In this document: piece by piece, positions 25,208-35,215 of the stretch
Position numbering within the stretch: position 1 is the stretch's first letter
Layout: every line of letters starts with the position of its first letter
DNA from: Helianthus annuus
Taxonomy: Eukaryota; Streptophyta; Magnoliopsida; Asterales; Asteraceae
Length of the DNA: 64,000 bases
Assembly: GCF_002127325.2 (NCBI RefSeq)
Contig: NC_035435.2
Coordinates: 110,714,517 to 110,778,516, forward strand
Direction of reading: 5' to 3'
The notes under the pieces: model-generated
Told to the model about the DNA's origin: nothing
The model's input: only the letters and a program-made list of their open reading frames with translations
The model's database searches: none
Made by a program: the position numbers and the translations under genes

Positions 25208-25668
25208 TAATCTATTAAAACAAAAAAAACATTAATACTAACTAAACAAACATTAATAGAAAACATTACATAATTTAAAAAATAAAACCATTACATAATT
25301 TAGAAAAAGGAAACTAAAAAAAACACACGAAATAAAATTAAAAAAAAACATTACAAAATTAAAATTAAACCTAAACATGTGAAAGCTTATGAGGATAATC
25401 AGCATGTCTTTGTCCCCTGGCGTTTGACACGTTCGACTCCTTTGCGCCGGAGGCGGTTCGGTTCTTGGCTAGAGTTCAGCATGTGGTCTACAACAACTTT
25501 TCGACCCCTCAGGGGTGAGACTTTGTTTTTAGTAGATTAGGATTTTCTATTCAGAAGGGGATGACGGCGCAGTTTGTTGCTCGTCTACCTGCTATCCTTA
25601 GGTAATTTGCCCTGGTGTTTGGAATGAAATATATTTAAGTTTAATTAAACAAAAAATCTAATTATATG
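25208..25668. other. Repeat-flanking region, possible gene relic
   Basis: A-rich sequence, then at 25380-25600 a higher-GC stretch that could be an old coding fragment on the + strand: one frame reads FDSFAPEAVRFLARVQHVV and a frame-shifted continuation follows. I do not recognise the family with confidence. Confidence 0.3.
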
Positions 25669-25788
25669 TCACGCCGAAACGTGTTTGAAGTGACGGTTGT
25701 AGGCGTGCCTGTAGTTGATGAGGGCAACTTGTATGATGTCGTCTTCCGCAAGGTCGCCACCCTCATTTTCCACCGCATTGTGCACCGT
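25669..25788 (-). pseudogene. 3' part of a SANT/Myb-like gene split by the LTR element
   Basis: On the minus strand this continues the frame of 34759-34946 once the LTR element and one copy of its 5-bp duplication are set aside. It encodes an acidic AENEGGDLAEDD-like linker and a segment resembling the second conserved part of plant SANT/Myb-like proteins often annotated as glutathione S-transferase T3-like (relatives of the PIF/Harbinger ORF1 proteins). It runs to a stop at 25669-25671; an intron near here is possible. Confidence 0.55.
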
Positions 25789-27701
25789 TGATCGATGTCG
25801 TAAGGTCGGTCAAAAATATAATTAGAGTGTCCTATTCACCTTTTACTAGTAAAGGGCAAGTAGGGTGTCGAATCCACGGGGAATCAGTGGAAAGTGTAAA
25901 AGTTCGTTGCTTTAATTATCATCTAATTCTAAACTAATTGCTTTTTGGCAGATTTGTGAATAATTGTGAAAACGAATGTGAAATTGTGTTTGTAAACAGT
26001 AATGAGAGAAATGACCAATCTCCGGGTTTTCAGGTTATGTATAAAATCAGTTTACTTAGTTACTACCAGTTGGAAATCACATAGACATGATTTGTAAACT
26101 TGTTTTGATAAATAATTAACGGACAATATATTTGATTGCAATGATCCACGATCGAAACCGAAAGATTGATGCAAATGAATAGTAATCCAATCAATTACCA
26201 ATTTTAGATTTCATAAACATTAACCGGTTCAATGATTAAAGGTTTAAAACAATGACATCCTAGAATTTAATCCCGGTTGTTGATGAAAAAAACCAAATAA
26301 TTGATGAACTGAAACGATTACGATAATCAAATATTGTTTAATCTAAACAAGAACAATAAAAACGACTAACCGAATGATTAATCAGTTTCTAATCCAAAAA
26401 GTCGTAACCGTACGCAAACCAATGTTTCACACATAAACCCTAGTCCCGGAGACGGTCACGGCACGACTAGCCGCTCATGATGCTCAAACAACCTTCAAAA
26501 GCTTGGTAAGAGATTGAAAGCATGATCGACTCGGTCCGTGCGGAATGATTAATGATGATGAGTGATGTTCTTCGATGAAGTTGAAAGCTCCAAAGGTCAT
26601 CTCCCGGCTGCCTCCCCAAAAATCGATGATATGATGATATTAATGAAGAGCTTCTGTGATTTTGCGAGCCCACCCAATTCATAAAGTCTGCTGCCCCTCT
26701 CGATCCATAATGATGGCCTGTATTTTTGAAAGCCCAAAAGGTGATTAACGTGGCTGCCAAACTTTCCAATCATGAAGCCCATGAAGTTCATAAGGTTTTT
26801 AAAACATTAACTCCACTAAACTCAATCATCACGTGCACCCTTGTTCTCTCGCCGTAAGTTGCATGTCCATTTCGTAAACCCCATGTGGATCTTACTGTTT
26901 GTTTTGTGTAGCCATCCATACATGCCGTAAGCCCCATTTGCCATAACGTAAGCCTCAAATCAATGTTGCTGTGAAATAGATCTTGGACCATGCAATGAAC
27001 CGTAAGTTGTGTTGGAATTCCGTAACCGACACGTGCATGTTAATGTTTCTTTTGTTTGTGCATGCCCCTAATATACTCATGATAATGTTCCACGTGTGTG
27101 TACTCACTCAGCCGGCCAGAAGCATGTAATCCTTGCTGTGAATTTTTGTGCTCCTCAAACCAAATGTCTGCATGTGTGTGTTGATATATTAAATGCACTC
27201 AACAAAGTTTTGTATGTCAAAAATCTCATCTCCCAATGTCTGCCATCTATCTTTATAATGATGGATGATGTGATGGGATTTCTTTGACTTTAGGGTTTAA
27301 AACCCTTTTAACCTTTTCACAAAACAACTCCACGTGATGTTGTCAAGAAGCCCCTTTTTTTTCCTTTTGTGAGTAAGGGTCTTTTGTCTCCATATGCACA
27401 TGTGTATATAATATTCCATTCAAAAATCTGCAATGTTGATTATGATGATGATTATGTTAGCTTCATGTGTGAATATGGTTAAGGTTGTGATGAGAATTAA
27501 TCATATCCATGTGCACTCCAACAACTATGCCGCCGCAAATTCCATTCCATCACCAAGCGTTCTAAACTTCACCGATTTACGCGATTAACCTGTAACACCG
27601 TAAAAACTCGTAGATATCACATTCGCAACGCATAACCACTTAAAACACAATAAGACATGTAATTTAAACACTTTAACACTCGGGTTTCACCCTCTCCATC
27701 A
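25789..27701 (-). repeat. 3' LTR of the Athila-like element
   Basis: Starts with TGATCGATGTCG and ends CTCCATCA on the + strand (TG..CA borders). It has the same length as the other LTR and appears identical wherever compared. Non-coding. Confidence 0.93.
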
Positions 27702-27715
27702 CATCCCCACACTTA
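27702..27715 (-). other. Polypurine tract of the LTR element
   Basis: On the minus strand, AAGTGTGGGGATG lies directly before the 3' LTR and would prime plus-strand DNA synthesis. Confidence 0.75.
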
Positions 27716-29538
27716 CCTTTGATTGTCCTCAAGCAAACCAATTCGGAATTACTCACCATCGTGACAACACCTCTAAACCCCTATACCAATGCAACAGTTT
27801 AAGTCCCAAGTCATACCCGATCCATAGACTGACACAATCGAGATTGACAGTCCGACAAGCAATTGGTGCAATTTTTTTTTTAAACTTAAGACTTGTCTAT
27901 TCAGAACTAACATGCTTAGGATTATTCACATGCTACACGCCCCTCACAATAAACTCTCCTCTCGGTCTAAAAAACTGAACTAGCATGTAATGTGCTAGTA
28001 TGTGCAACACTCAAAACCATACATGAAATTCTGTAATCATAAGCTTGTATAACAATCACACCTCCACTGTATCATATAACACGGCACATATCAAAAGGAC
28101 TTTCGGTTTTGGGCTTAGGCTAAAGGTAAGAAATTTTTGGCTTTTTATTTATAGATTTTTATGTGGCGAACAAACAAACGACCAAACCGTGACAACTTAT
28201 TTGCAAATCATAACATACTTTTGGGTTGGTTTCTACCCAAGAACATAAACGATATTCACAAAACTTCTATTTTTGTTTTTTTTTTCTTTTTCTATTTTTT
28301 TTCTTTCTTTGTTTTCTCTTTTTTTTTTCATAATCTGTTGTTCACGGTCGGTATCAACAATGCACATTAGGTGAACAAATGAAAGGTAAATAGGCTCAAC
28401 CGGGCTACTAAGGGTGATAACTAGGTAAACACAAAACAAACATAACGGGTGTAAGGGATATCCTAATGCCTTTATCATTTACGTGCACATATCAAGTCAC
28501 AATCTCAGCATGTATCAAATCATACAAGTTCTAACACAGAATAACACGCGGCCTGCTCTCAACAAATGAAGTCATAATATAAATCACTCTATCATTCTAC
28601 AGGCTCAAAATTCTCACCGAAGAAAGGTAAAAAGGCTGTCGACACGTAGCATATGCAATCTAAAGCATGTTACCCCTAAATAGACATCTCTTTTCAATTC
28701 TTTTTCCTAAAACACCTGTCGGACCTACTCTCATGAAACTTAAAGGAACGACTATGACAAGGGACTACGTTAGTTTAGTACCGGCAAGGGACTCATTAGT
28801 GATCGAAACATTCGGTTTTGGTATCCATTTAGTTCACTTAAGGCGATGAAATTCTTTAAAATTTTCAAAATTTTCAATTTTTTTTTCAGTTTTCATCGTT
28901 TTCAATCACTTTCAACCTCTTTCAAACTCTGTCCCAAGCCTTTCCCTTCCCGGGTTTCCATATCCCCACACTTGAGCGACATTGTCCCCAATGTATAGTG
29001 TTTTAAAAACAAAACCCGGGAATACCAACTAAACCTCATGAGCGACCAATCCTAACACAATTAGCAAAAACACATTCCCTAGCACATAAAGTTTAACATC
29101 ACCAAGAACACGAATAAAAAATGCAATAAAAATGCGATAATAAAAGTGGAACAGACTCCCCTGGTTTAAAACATAGAATCATCATGCGTCATGTTCCACC
29201 ACGACCGTATAGCATTTCATTCGCGGTCGTGTCCACAAGTACTCAGGTCAATCTCTATAATTAGTGTTCGGATCATCCCCGTCCAAATGGAGATTGAGTA
29301 TGGACAGTTCTGACTGAACTCTAATCCACGCATCGTCCGCAATTGCAACTAGAACGTAATGGGACTTCACCAAACATCCCCACACTTGGACCAATGCATC
29401 CGTAGAGATTTATAACCTAGTAACCTGCAAAAGTACTCACGCGAAAACAAAACAAATATACACTACTCTACATCCTCGGGCTGCCTCCCGAGAGCGCTAA
29501 GTTTACAGGTCTTCAGCCAGACCATACCTGATATACTC
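27716..29538 (-). other. Internal region downstream of gag-protease, no pol
   Basis: 1.8 kb where a complete element would carry reverse transcriptase and integrase. No such motif is visible in any frame; the short open frames are unrelated. Two further copies of the purine-tract phrase (28962-28973 and 29375-29387 on +) suggest rearranged 3' untranslated sequence. A T-rich low-complexity tract lies at 28266-28330. Confidence 0.7.
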
Positions 29539-32500
29539 TCATGGTGGTCGAGTGGGATGTTTGCATCTCATGGCCTCTAAGTATGTACCCCGCCAATGCT
29601 CTAGTAAGTCATCCACTGTATTCCACATTGGACCGAATAACTTTAACCTTCGTTTTGCATTATCGCACTCAGGCGGTTTCTTTTTCTTCTTCTTCCCTCG
29701 TGGCTTCCCTTTGTCCGTTTTAAACTCCTCATGCGCCACGCTTTCCTTTTTCCTTACCGCTTTGCTTCCTGCCACTTCAAACCTGTCAACCATAAAACAC
29801 TCATGTTTGGTATGAATCTCCTTTGCAGGAAATACATTTTCTTCACCACTTTCAGTTTTTGAGTGTTCACCTGAAATGGAAGGATTAGTAGTATTTGAAA
29901 ACACACTTAACCGCAATTCGCGGTCACCAAACTTCATACTTACCGTTCCTTCAACGCAGTTTATAATTGCATGAGCAGTCGCTAAGAACGGTCTACCCAG
30001 AATGACTGGAGAGTGTGTGTTCTTTGAACTTGTGGCACAGTCCAGCACTAAGAAGTCAACTGGGTAGTAACAATCTTCTACCTTCACAATTACATCTCTT
30101 ACAATCCCCCTCGGACACATGGGAGTCTGATCAGCCAATACCACGGTGGTGTTGACTTTTTGTAGCGGACCAACATCATATTGGTCATAAAGACTCCCTG
30201 GTAGAATACTAACACACGCTCCAAGATCCAATAGTGCCCTGTCTATTTTAAATTTACCCACTTGTACTGCAATAATGGGTGCTCCTGGATCTTGGAGTTT
30301 TGGGGGAAGGGTACCCAACAAAACGGCATTCACATTTGCAGTCAAATCAAGTTTTTTAGGAAACTTGTGAAGTCGTTTTTGGGTACTTAACTCCTTCAAA
30401 CATTCAACATGATCTGGACTCTCTTTAATCGCATCGAGTAGAGGCAGATTAATTTTAGCTTGTTTAAAGCTTTCCCACCTTTCATCCCTTGGTGGGTCCC
30501 GATCATGTTGAGAGTCCGATCTATTACCAACATCCTCCAACACCTCCTCAACTAATTGTGATGGTGGAGTAATTGTGACACTACCAAATTCAGAAGTTGG
30601 AAGAATACTTACCGCGTTGATGTGCACATTTCTTCCATTTTTCAAGCTAGATGACTGATGTGCTGGATTAACTGTGGTAGTGCTTGGCAACTTACCTGGA
30701 TCTCTTCTCAGCTGAGCTAGATCTTCTGCTAGCTGCCCCAACTGTTTCTGCATTGCTTCTGAAGTTTTGTCTCGAACTTCATTATCCTTTTGGATGTCCT
30801 TCATAAACTTCATAATAGCATCCAACTTGTCATCACTTGTTCCACCACTAGCACTTGAGGAGTTCCCCTGCTGATTAACCTGATTATATTGGCCCTGAGT
30901 TTGGTAATTACCTTGCGAGTAGTTACCTTGACGACTCTGATACTGCTGGCCTCCTTGCATGGGTACCTGAAAATTAGGGTTCATTTGATTAGCAGAATTA
31001 CCGTAACTAAAATTGGGGTGGTTTCGCAAACCTGGATGATATGTATTCGATTTCATATCATACTGCTTTCGTTCACCGAATACTTGGTTCACTTCTTCAT
31101 TCGGAACCATCCTTGCGAGACACTCTCCCACCTGGTGTCCTAACTCACCACAATCCGTACACACTGCAAATGCATTAGCTGCCCTAACTTCAGCTCCCTT
31201 TCCCAACTTCATCTGAGCTACCTGTCGCTCTAATAGCAAATTCTGTTGTTTCAATTTCTCAACCCGTTCTTCAGCTTCATAATCAACTGATCTCGCCGAT
31301 GCTGATCTCGCTCTCCTGCCAGATTGTGCCTGTCTCTTAGAAGTAGCACTCTGTCTCTCCAAATATGCCCAATCTGCAGCTTCTGTATTGGTGAGAAACG
31401 TACCATTACTGATGGCTATAAGATCTCTTACATCATCAGGAAGTAGCCCGTCATAAAACACCTTAATTAATTCCCATGTCTGAATTTCATGATGTGGGCA
31501 TTTCCTAAGCAACTCCTTAAACCTTGTGAATGCTTCATGGAACGGTTCCCCTGAATGTTGCTGGAATGCTCTGATTGCATCTCGAGCTTCACTGGTTCTA
31601 TTCATAGTGTAGTATTCCTCCAAAAACACCAACTGCATCTCTTGCCAAGTGTATATACTACCTGGAGGTAATGTGGCGAACCATTGGCGTGCTTTGTCTT
31701 TCAGGGTAAATTGAAACAACATTAACTTTACTTCATCCTTTGTAAACCCCGAAACCCCAATTGTTTGGCACATTGAATCAAAACTTGCAATGTGCAAGTA
31801 TGGTTCTTCGGTCCTTTTTCCATAAAACTCCGGCAAATGGCCTAAGTATTGAGGCCTCACCTCGAAAGGTCTGTTATTGTTTCCAACCGGTGTGACTATA
31901 GCCGACGAGTTAGGCACTACAACTGGTCGACAGTGACCTTCAACGCCTTGAATGGGTGCCCCTTGAACGACTTGTGGGACACCATCCATAAGTTGTATCT
32001 GCTCGCCCCTAAACCGATTATTAGCTCTTTGATTTCCCGCATTAAACTGCGGAACTCCATTATGAACTTGATTTTGTGGAATTGGCCGCTGGATGTGATT
32101 TCTTTGGTTGACTTGTTGTTGTACTGGGTGTCCTTGATTCACATTGTACCCCTCATCGTATCTGTAATCCGCGTACCTCCCATCATACTGATTCTGATAA
32201 TCATCTTCTTCCCAACCAGATTCCCAAGTATGCACACTCCCTTCTCTGTGTTGAAAACCTTCATCATACCCGTGTTGATGCTGTGGTTGGTTGAGACGAA
32301 TAATTTCCCCATGTCGGAGATTCAGATTTCCTGGTTGGTTTTGTGGGCCTGGGTTGAATTGTGGAAATGGTTGTGGTGGTGGTTGATTCTGGTTTTGGTT
32401 ATTGGGCTGGTTTTGGTTTTGAGGGATTGGTGGATCTGGAATGGGCGGGATTGGTTCGTTTTGTGGAGCTTGGTTTTGTGGCTCTTGGTCAGCCATCTCG

Positions 32501-32661
32501 TTAGCTGCTTGTTCAAGGTCTTGAGCAACCGTTGACGACTGAGCTTTAGCTTTCACTGCGGAACGTAGAAGAACGCGATTCTGTCGAGCAGTCTTTTCTA
32601 TCTCTGAATCAAACAAAAGCGGTGACGATTTCTTTGAAAACCTGGTATGCATGCAACACAA
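29539..32661 (-). CDS. Gag-protease polyprotein of the Athila-like element
   Basis: Single open frame of 1040 codons without interruption. Residues up to about 250 are rich in Gln, Asn and Pro. The retrotransposon gag core lies at about 285-410 (LYFxxTLKDKARQW-like region and FHEAFTRFKELLRKCPHH). A CCHC zinc knuckle CTDCGELGHQVGEC follows near 505, then a Gln/Asn-rich linker, a coiled-coil-like stretch near 620-660, and a retropepsin-type aspartic protease near 815 with ALLDLGACVSILPGS and a later VILGRPFL. The protease active site reads DLGA rather than DTGA or DSGA, which is common in plant Athila/Tat-like elements. The frame ends after a Lys-rich tail and is not followed by pol. The protein would form the virus-like particle and package its RNA, with pol supplied in trans. 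An upstream ATG (32661) or an internal one near residue 56 (MADQEPQ) could be the start. Confidence 0.9.
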   Translation of the reverse strand: MCCMHTRFSKKSSPLLFDSEIEKTARQNRVLLRSAVKAKAQSSTVAQDLEQAANEMADQEPQNQAPQNEPIPPIPDPPIPQNQNQPNNQNQNQPPPQPFPQFNPGPQNQPGNLNLRHGEIIRLNQPQHQHGYDEGFQHREGSVHTWESGWEEDDYQNQYDGRYADYRYDEGYNVNQGHPVQQQVNQRNHIQRPIPQNQVHNGVPQFNAGNQRANNRFRGEQIQLMDGVPQVVQGAPIQGVEGHCRPVVVPNSSAIVTPVGNNNRPFEVRPQYLGHLPEFYGKRTEEPYLHIASFDSMCQTIGVSGFTKDEVKLMLFQFTLKDKARQWFATLPPGSIYTWQEMQLVFLEEYYTMNRTSEARDAIRAFQQHSGEPFHEAFTRFKELLRKCPHHEIQTWELIKVFYDGLLPDDVRDLIAISNGTFLTNTEAADWAYLERQSATSKRQAQSGRRARSASARSVDYEAEERVEKLKQQNLLLERQVAQMKLGKGAEVRAANAFAVCTDCGELGHQVGECLARMVPNEEVNQVFGERKQYDMKSNTYHPGLRNHPNFSYGNSANQMNPNFQVPMQGGQQYQSRQGNYSQGNYQTQGQYNQVNQQGNSSSASGGTSDDKLDAIMKFMKDIQKDNEVRDKTSEAMQKQLGQLAEDLAQLRRDPGKLPSTTTVNPAHQSSSLKNGRNVHINAVSILPTSEFGSVTITPPSQLVEEVLEDVGNRSDSQHDRDPPRDERWESFKQAKINLPLLDAIKESPDHVECLKELSTQKRLHKFPKKLDLTANVNAVLLGTLPPKLQDPGAPIIAVQVGKFKIDRALLDLGACVSILPGSLYDQYDVGPLQKVNTTVVLADQTPMCPRGIVRDVIVKVEDCYYPVDFLVLDCATSSKNTHSPVILGRPFLATAHAIINCVEGTVSMKFGDRELRLSVFSNTTNPSISGEHSKTESGEENVFPAKEIHTKHECFMVDRFEVAGSKAVRKKESVAHEEFKTDKGKPRGKKKKKKPPECDNAKRRLKLFGPMWNTVDDLLEHWRGTYLEAMRCKHPTRPP

Positions 32662-32824
32662 GGATCACCTGCACACAGACAAACAAGAAACCAAGCGTAA
32701 TATGGAACGAAACAAGAGAAACAAACAAAAGGAAATATTTTTGGGTTTTTTTTTAATTTTTTTTTTAATTTTTAGGTTTTTTGAATTTTTACGAAAAACA
32801 ACAAACTAAACTAAGCGCACCGAT

Positions 32825-32842
32825 TCCCCGGCAGCGGCGCCA
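32825..32842 (-). other. Primer-binding site of the LTR element
   Basis: On the minus strand, TGGCGCCGCTGCCGGGGA begins three bases after the 5' LTR. It is the tRNA-complementary site characteristic of Athila-like plant Gypsy elements. Confidence 0.85.
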
Positions 32843-32845
32843 TTT

Positions 32846-34758
32846 TGATCGATGTCGTAAGGTCGGTCAAAAATATAATTAGAGTGTCCTATTCACCTTT
32901 TACTAGTAAAGGGCAAGTAGGGTGTCGAATCCACGGGGAATCAGTGGAAAGTGTAAAAGTTCGTTGCTTTAATTATCATCTAATTCTAAACTAATTGCTT
33001 TTTGGCAGATTTGTGAATAATTGTGAAAACGAATGTGAAATTGTGTTTGTAAACAGTAATGAGAGAAATGACCAATCTCCGGGTTTTCAGGTTATGTATA
33101 AAATCAGTTTACTTAGTTACTACCAGTTGGAAATCACATAGACATGATTTGTAAACTTGTTTTGATAAATAATTAACGGACAATATATTTGATTGCAATG
33201 ATCCACGATCGAAACCGAAAGATTGATGCAAATGAATAGTAATCCAATCAATTACCAATTTTAGATTTCATAAACATTAACCGGTTCAATGATTAAAGGT
33301 TTAAAACAATGACATCCTAGAATTTAATCCCGGTTGTTGATGAAAAAAACCAAATAATTGATGAACTGAAACGATTACGATAATCAAATATTGTTTAATC
33401 TAAACAAGAACAATAAAAACGACTAACCGAATGATTAATCAGTTTCTAATCCAAAAAGTCGTAACCGTACGCAAACCAATGTTTCACACATAAACCCTAG
33501 TCCCGGAGACGGTCACGGCACGACTAGCCGCTCATGATGCTCAAACAACCTTCAAAAGCTTGGTAAGAGATTGAAAGCATGATCGACTCGGTCCGTGCGG
33601 AATGATTAATGATGATGAGTGATGTTCTTCGATGAAGTTGAAAGCTCCAAAGGTCATCTCCCGGCTGCCTCCCCAAAAATCGATGATATGATGATATTAA
33701 TGAAGAGCTTCTGTGATTTTGCGAGCCCACCCAATTCATAAAGTCTGCTGCCCCTCTCGATCCATAATGATGGCCTGTATTTTTGAAAGCCCAAAAGGTG
33801 ATTAACGTGGCTGCCAAACTTTCCAATCATGAAGCCCATGAAGTTCATAAGGTTTTTAAAACATTAACTCCACTAAACTCAATCATCACGTGCACCCTTG
33901 TTCTCTCGCCGTAAGTTGCATGTCCATTTCGTAAACCCCATGTGGATCTTACTGTTTGTTTTGTGTAGCCATCCATACATGCCGTAAGCCCCATTTGCCA
34001 TAACGTAAGCCTCAAATCAATGTTGCTGTGAAATAGATCTTGGACCATGCAATGAACCGTAAGTTGTGTTGGAATTCCGTAACCGACACGTGCATGTTAA
34101 TGTTTCTTTTGTTTGTGCATGCCCCTAATATACTCATGATAATGTTCCACGTGTGTGTACTCACTCAGCCGGCCAGAAGCATGTAATCCTTGCTGTGAAT
34201 TTTTGTGCTCCTCAAACCAAATGTCTGCATGTGTGTGTTGATATATTAAATGCACTCAACAAAGTTTTGTATGTCAAAAATCTCATCTCCCAATGTCTGC
34301 CATCTATCTTTATAATGATGGATGATGTGATGGGATTTCTTTGACTTTAGGGTTTAAAACCCTTTTAACCTTTTCACAAAACAACTCCACGTGATGTTGT
34401 CAAGAAGCCCCTTTTTTTTCCTTTTGTGAGTAAGGGTCTTTTGTCTCCATATGCACATGTGTATATAATATTCCATTCAAAAATCTGCAATGTTGATTAT
34501 GATGATGATTATGTTAGCTTCATGTGTGAATATGGTTAAGGTTGTGATGAGAATTAATCATATCCATGTGCACTCCAACAACTATGCCGCCGCAAATTCC
34601 ATTCCATCACCAAGCGTTCTAAACTTCACCGATTTACGCGATTAACCTGTAACACCGTAAAAACTCGTAGATATCACATTCGCAACGCATAACCACTTAA
34701 AACACAATAAGACATGTAATTTAAACACTTTAACACTCGGGTTTCACCCTCTCCATCA
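32846..34758 (-). repeat. 5' LTR of the Athila-like element
   Basis: Direct copy of 25789-27701, same length, and apparently identical. In the minus orientation it would carry the promoter of the element. Confidence 0.93.
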
Positions 34759-34946
34759 ACCGTCTCAAATCTTTCACTATTCAAACAGATAGTCCTAAAA
34801 CGCGAAGAAAGTGCATCCACGGTTCGGGTGGTGTCACCCTTATGAATGCAAAACTGTTGGAAAATTCTCCCCCAAAACGGACCACTCGAGCGATTCCGAG
34901 TTATGTAGTGGGTTAGCACTTCGACCCACGGTTCGGGTGGTGTCAC
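34759..34946 (-). pseudogene. 5' part of a SANT/Myb-like gene split by the LTR element
   Basis: The minus-strand frame contains ITRNRSSGPFWGRIFQQF and then VDALSSRFRTICLNSERF. This is the arrangement of the SANT/Myb-like domain of plant proteins related to Harbinger ORF1 (W-x-VLTHYI ... FW-x-RI ... SRF-x-TI). The frame is cut at the LTR insertion and resumes in phase at 25788. The upstream part of the domain is not open: stops occur near 34950. Confidence 0.6.
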
Positions 34947-35153
34947 CCATATGGCCGAATTGCCCTTCTAGTTAACATAATTACATATAAAATAAGCAAA
35001 TTGCCCTTCTCGTTAATAGAAAAATGGATGAAGTTAATCCAGTAGATTAAAATGGCAACGGTGGATTTTTTTGAACCCACAGGCGAAAAATGAAACTTTA
35101 GGACTAAACTGGCAAAATGTCCCAAACCACAGAGACTAAAATGGCATTTAACT
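34947..35153 (-). other. Mutator-like terminal repeat candidate
   Basis: Read leftwards from 35153 the sequence is AGAGTTAAATGCCATTTTAG then TCTCTGTGGTTTGGGACA. It resembles the start of the Mutator-like element at 60369 and the inverted element at 56558. The matching second end was not found, so this is probably one end of an older DNA transposon. Confidence 0.4.
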
Positions 35154-35154
35154 C

Positions 35155-35212
<58 letters not shown>
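35154..35212 (+). repeat. (ATT)n microsatellite
   Basis: About 19 units of ATT without visible interruption. Confidence 0.97.

Positions 35213-35215
<3 letters not shown>

Larger units (their letters stand above)
25789..34758 (-). mobile_element. Non-autonomous Athila-like Ty3/Gypsy LTR retrotransposon, recent insertion
   Basis: Two direct LTRs of equal length (1913 bp each) bound a 5.1-kb interior. The element is flanked by the 5-bp duplication ACCGT (25784-25788 and 34759-34763). Read on the minus strand, the 5' LTR ends at 32846 and is followed by TGGCGCCGCTGCCGGGGA, the primer-binding site type used by Athila-like elements. A purine tract AAGTGTGGGGATG precedes the 3' LTR. The only open frame is gag-protease (29539-32661). 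No reverse transcriptase, RNase H or integrase was found in the remaining 1.8 kb. Open frames within the two LTRs translate identically, so the insertion is young. It must depend on another element for pol functions. Confidence 0.92.

Noticed and set aside
26467..27287. Several 60-100 codon frames repeated at 33524-34344
   Set aside because: They fall in the two LTRs and have no domain; the repetition only reflects the duplicated LTR.
31849..32535. 228-codon open frame on the + strand
   Set aside because: It lies antisense to the gag-protease frame; the composition mirrors the Gln/Asn/Pro-rich N-terminus and no domain is visible.
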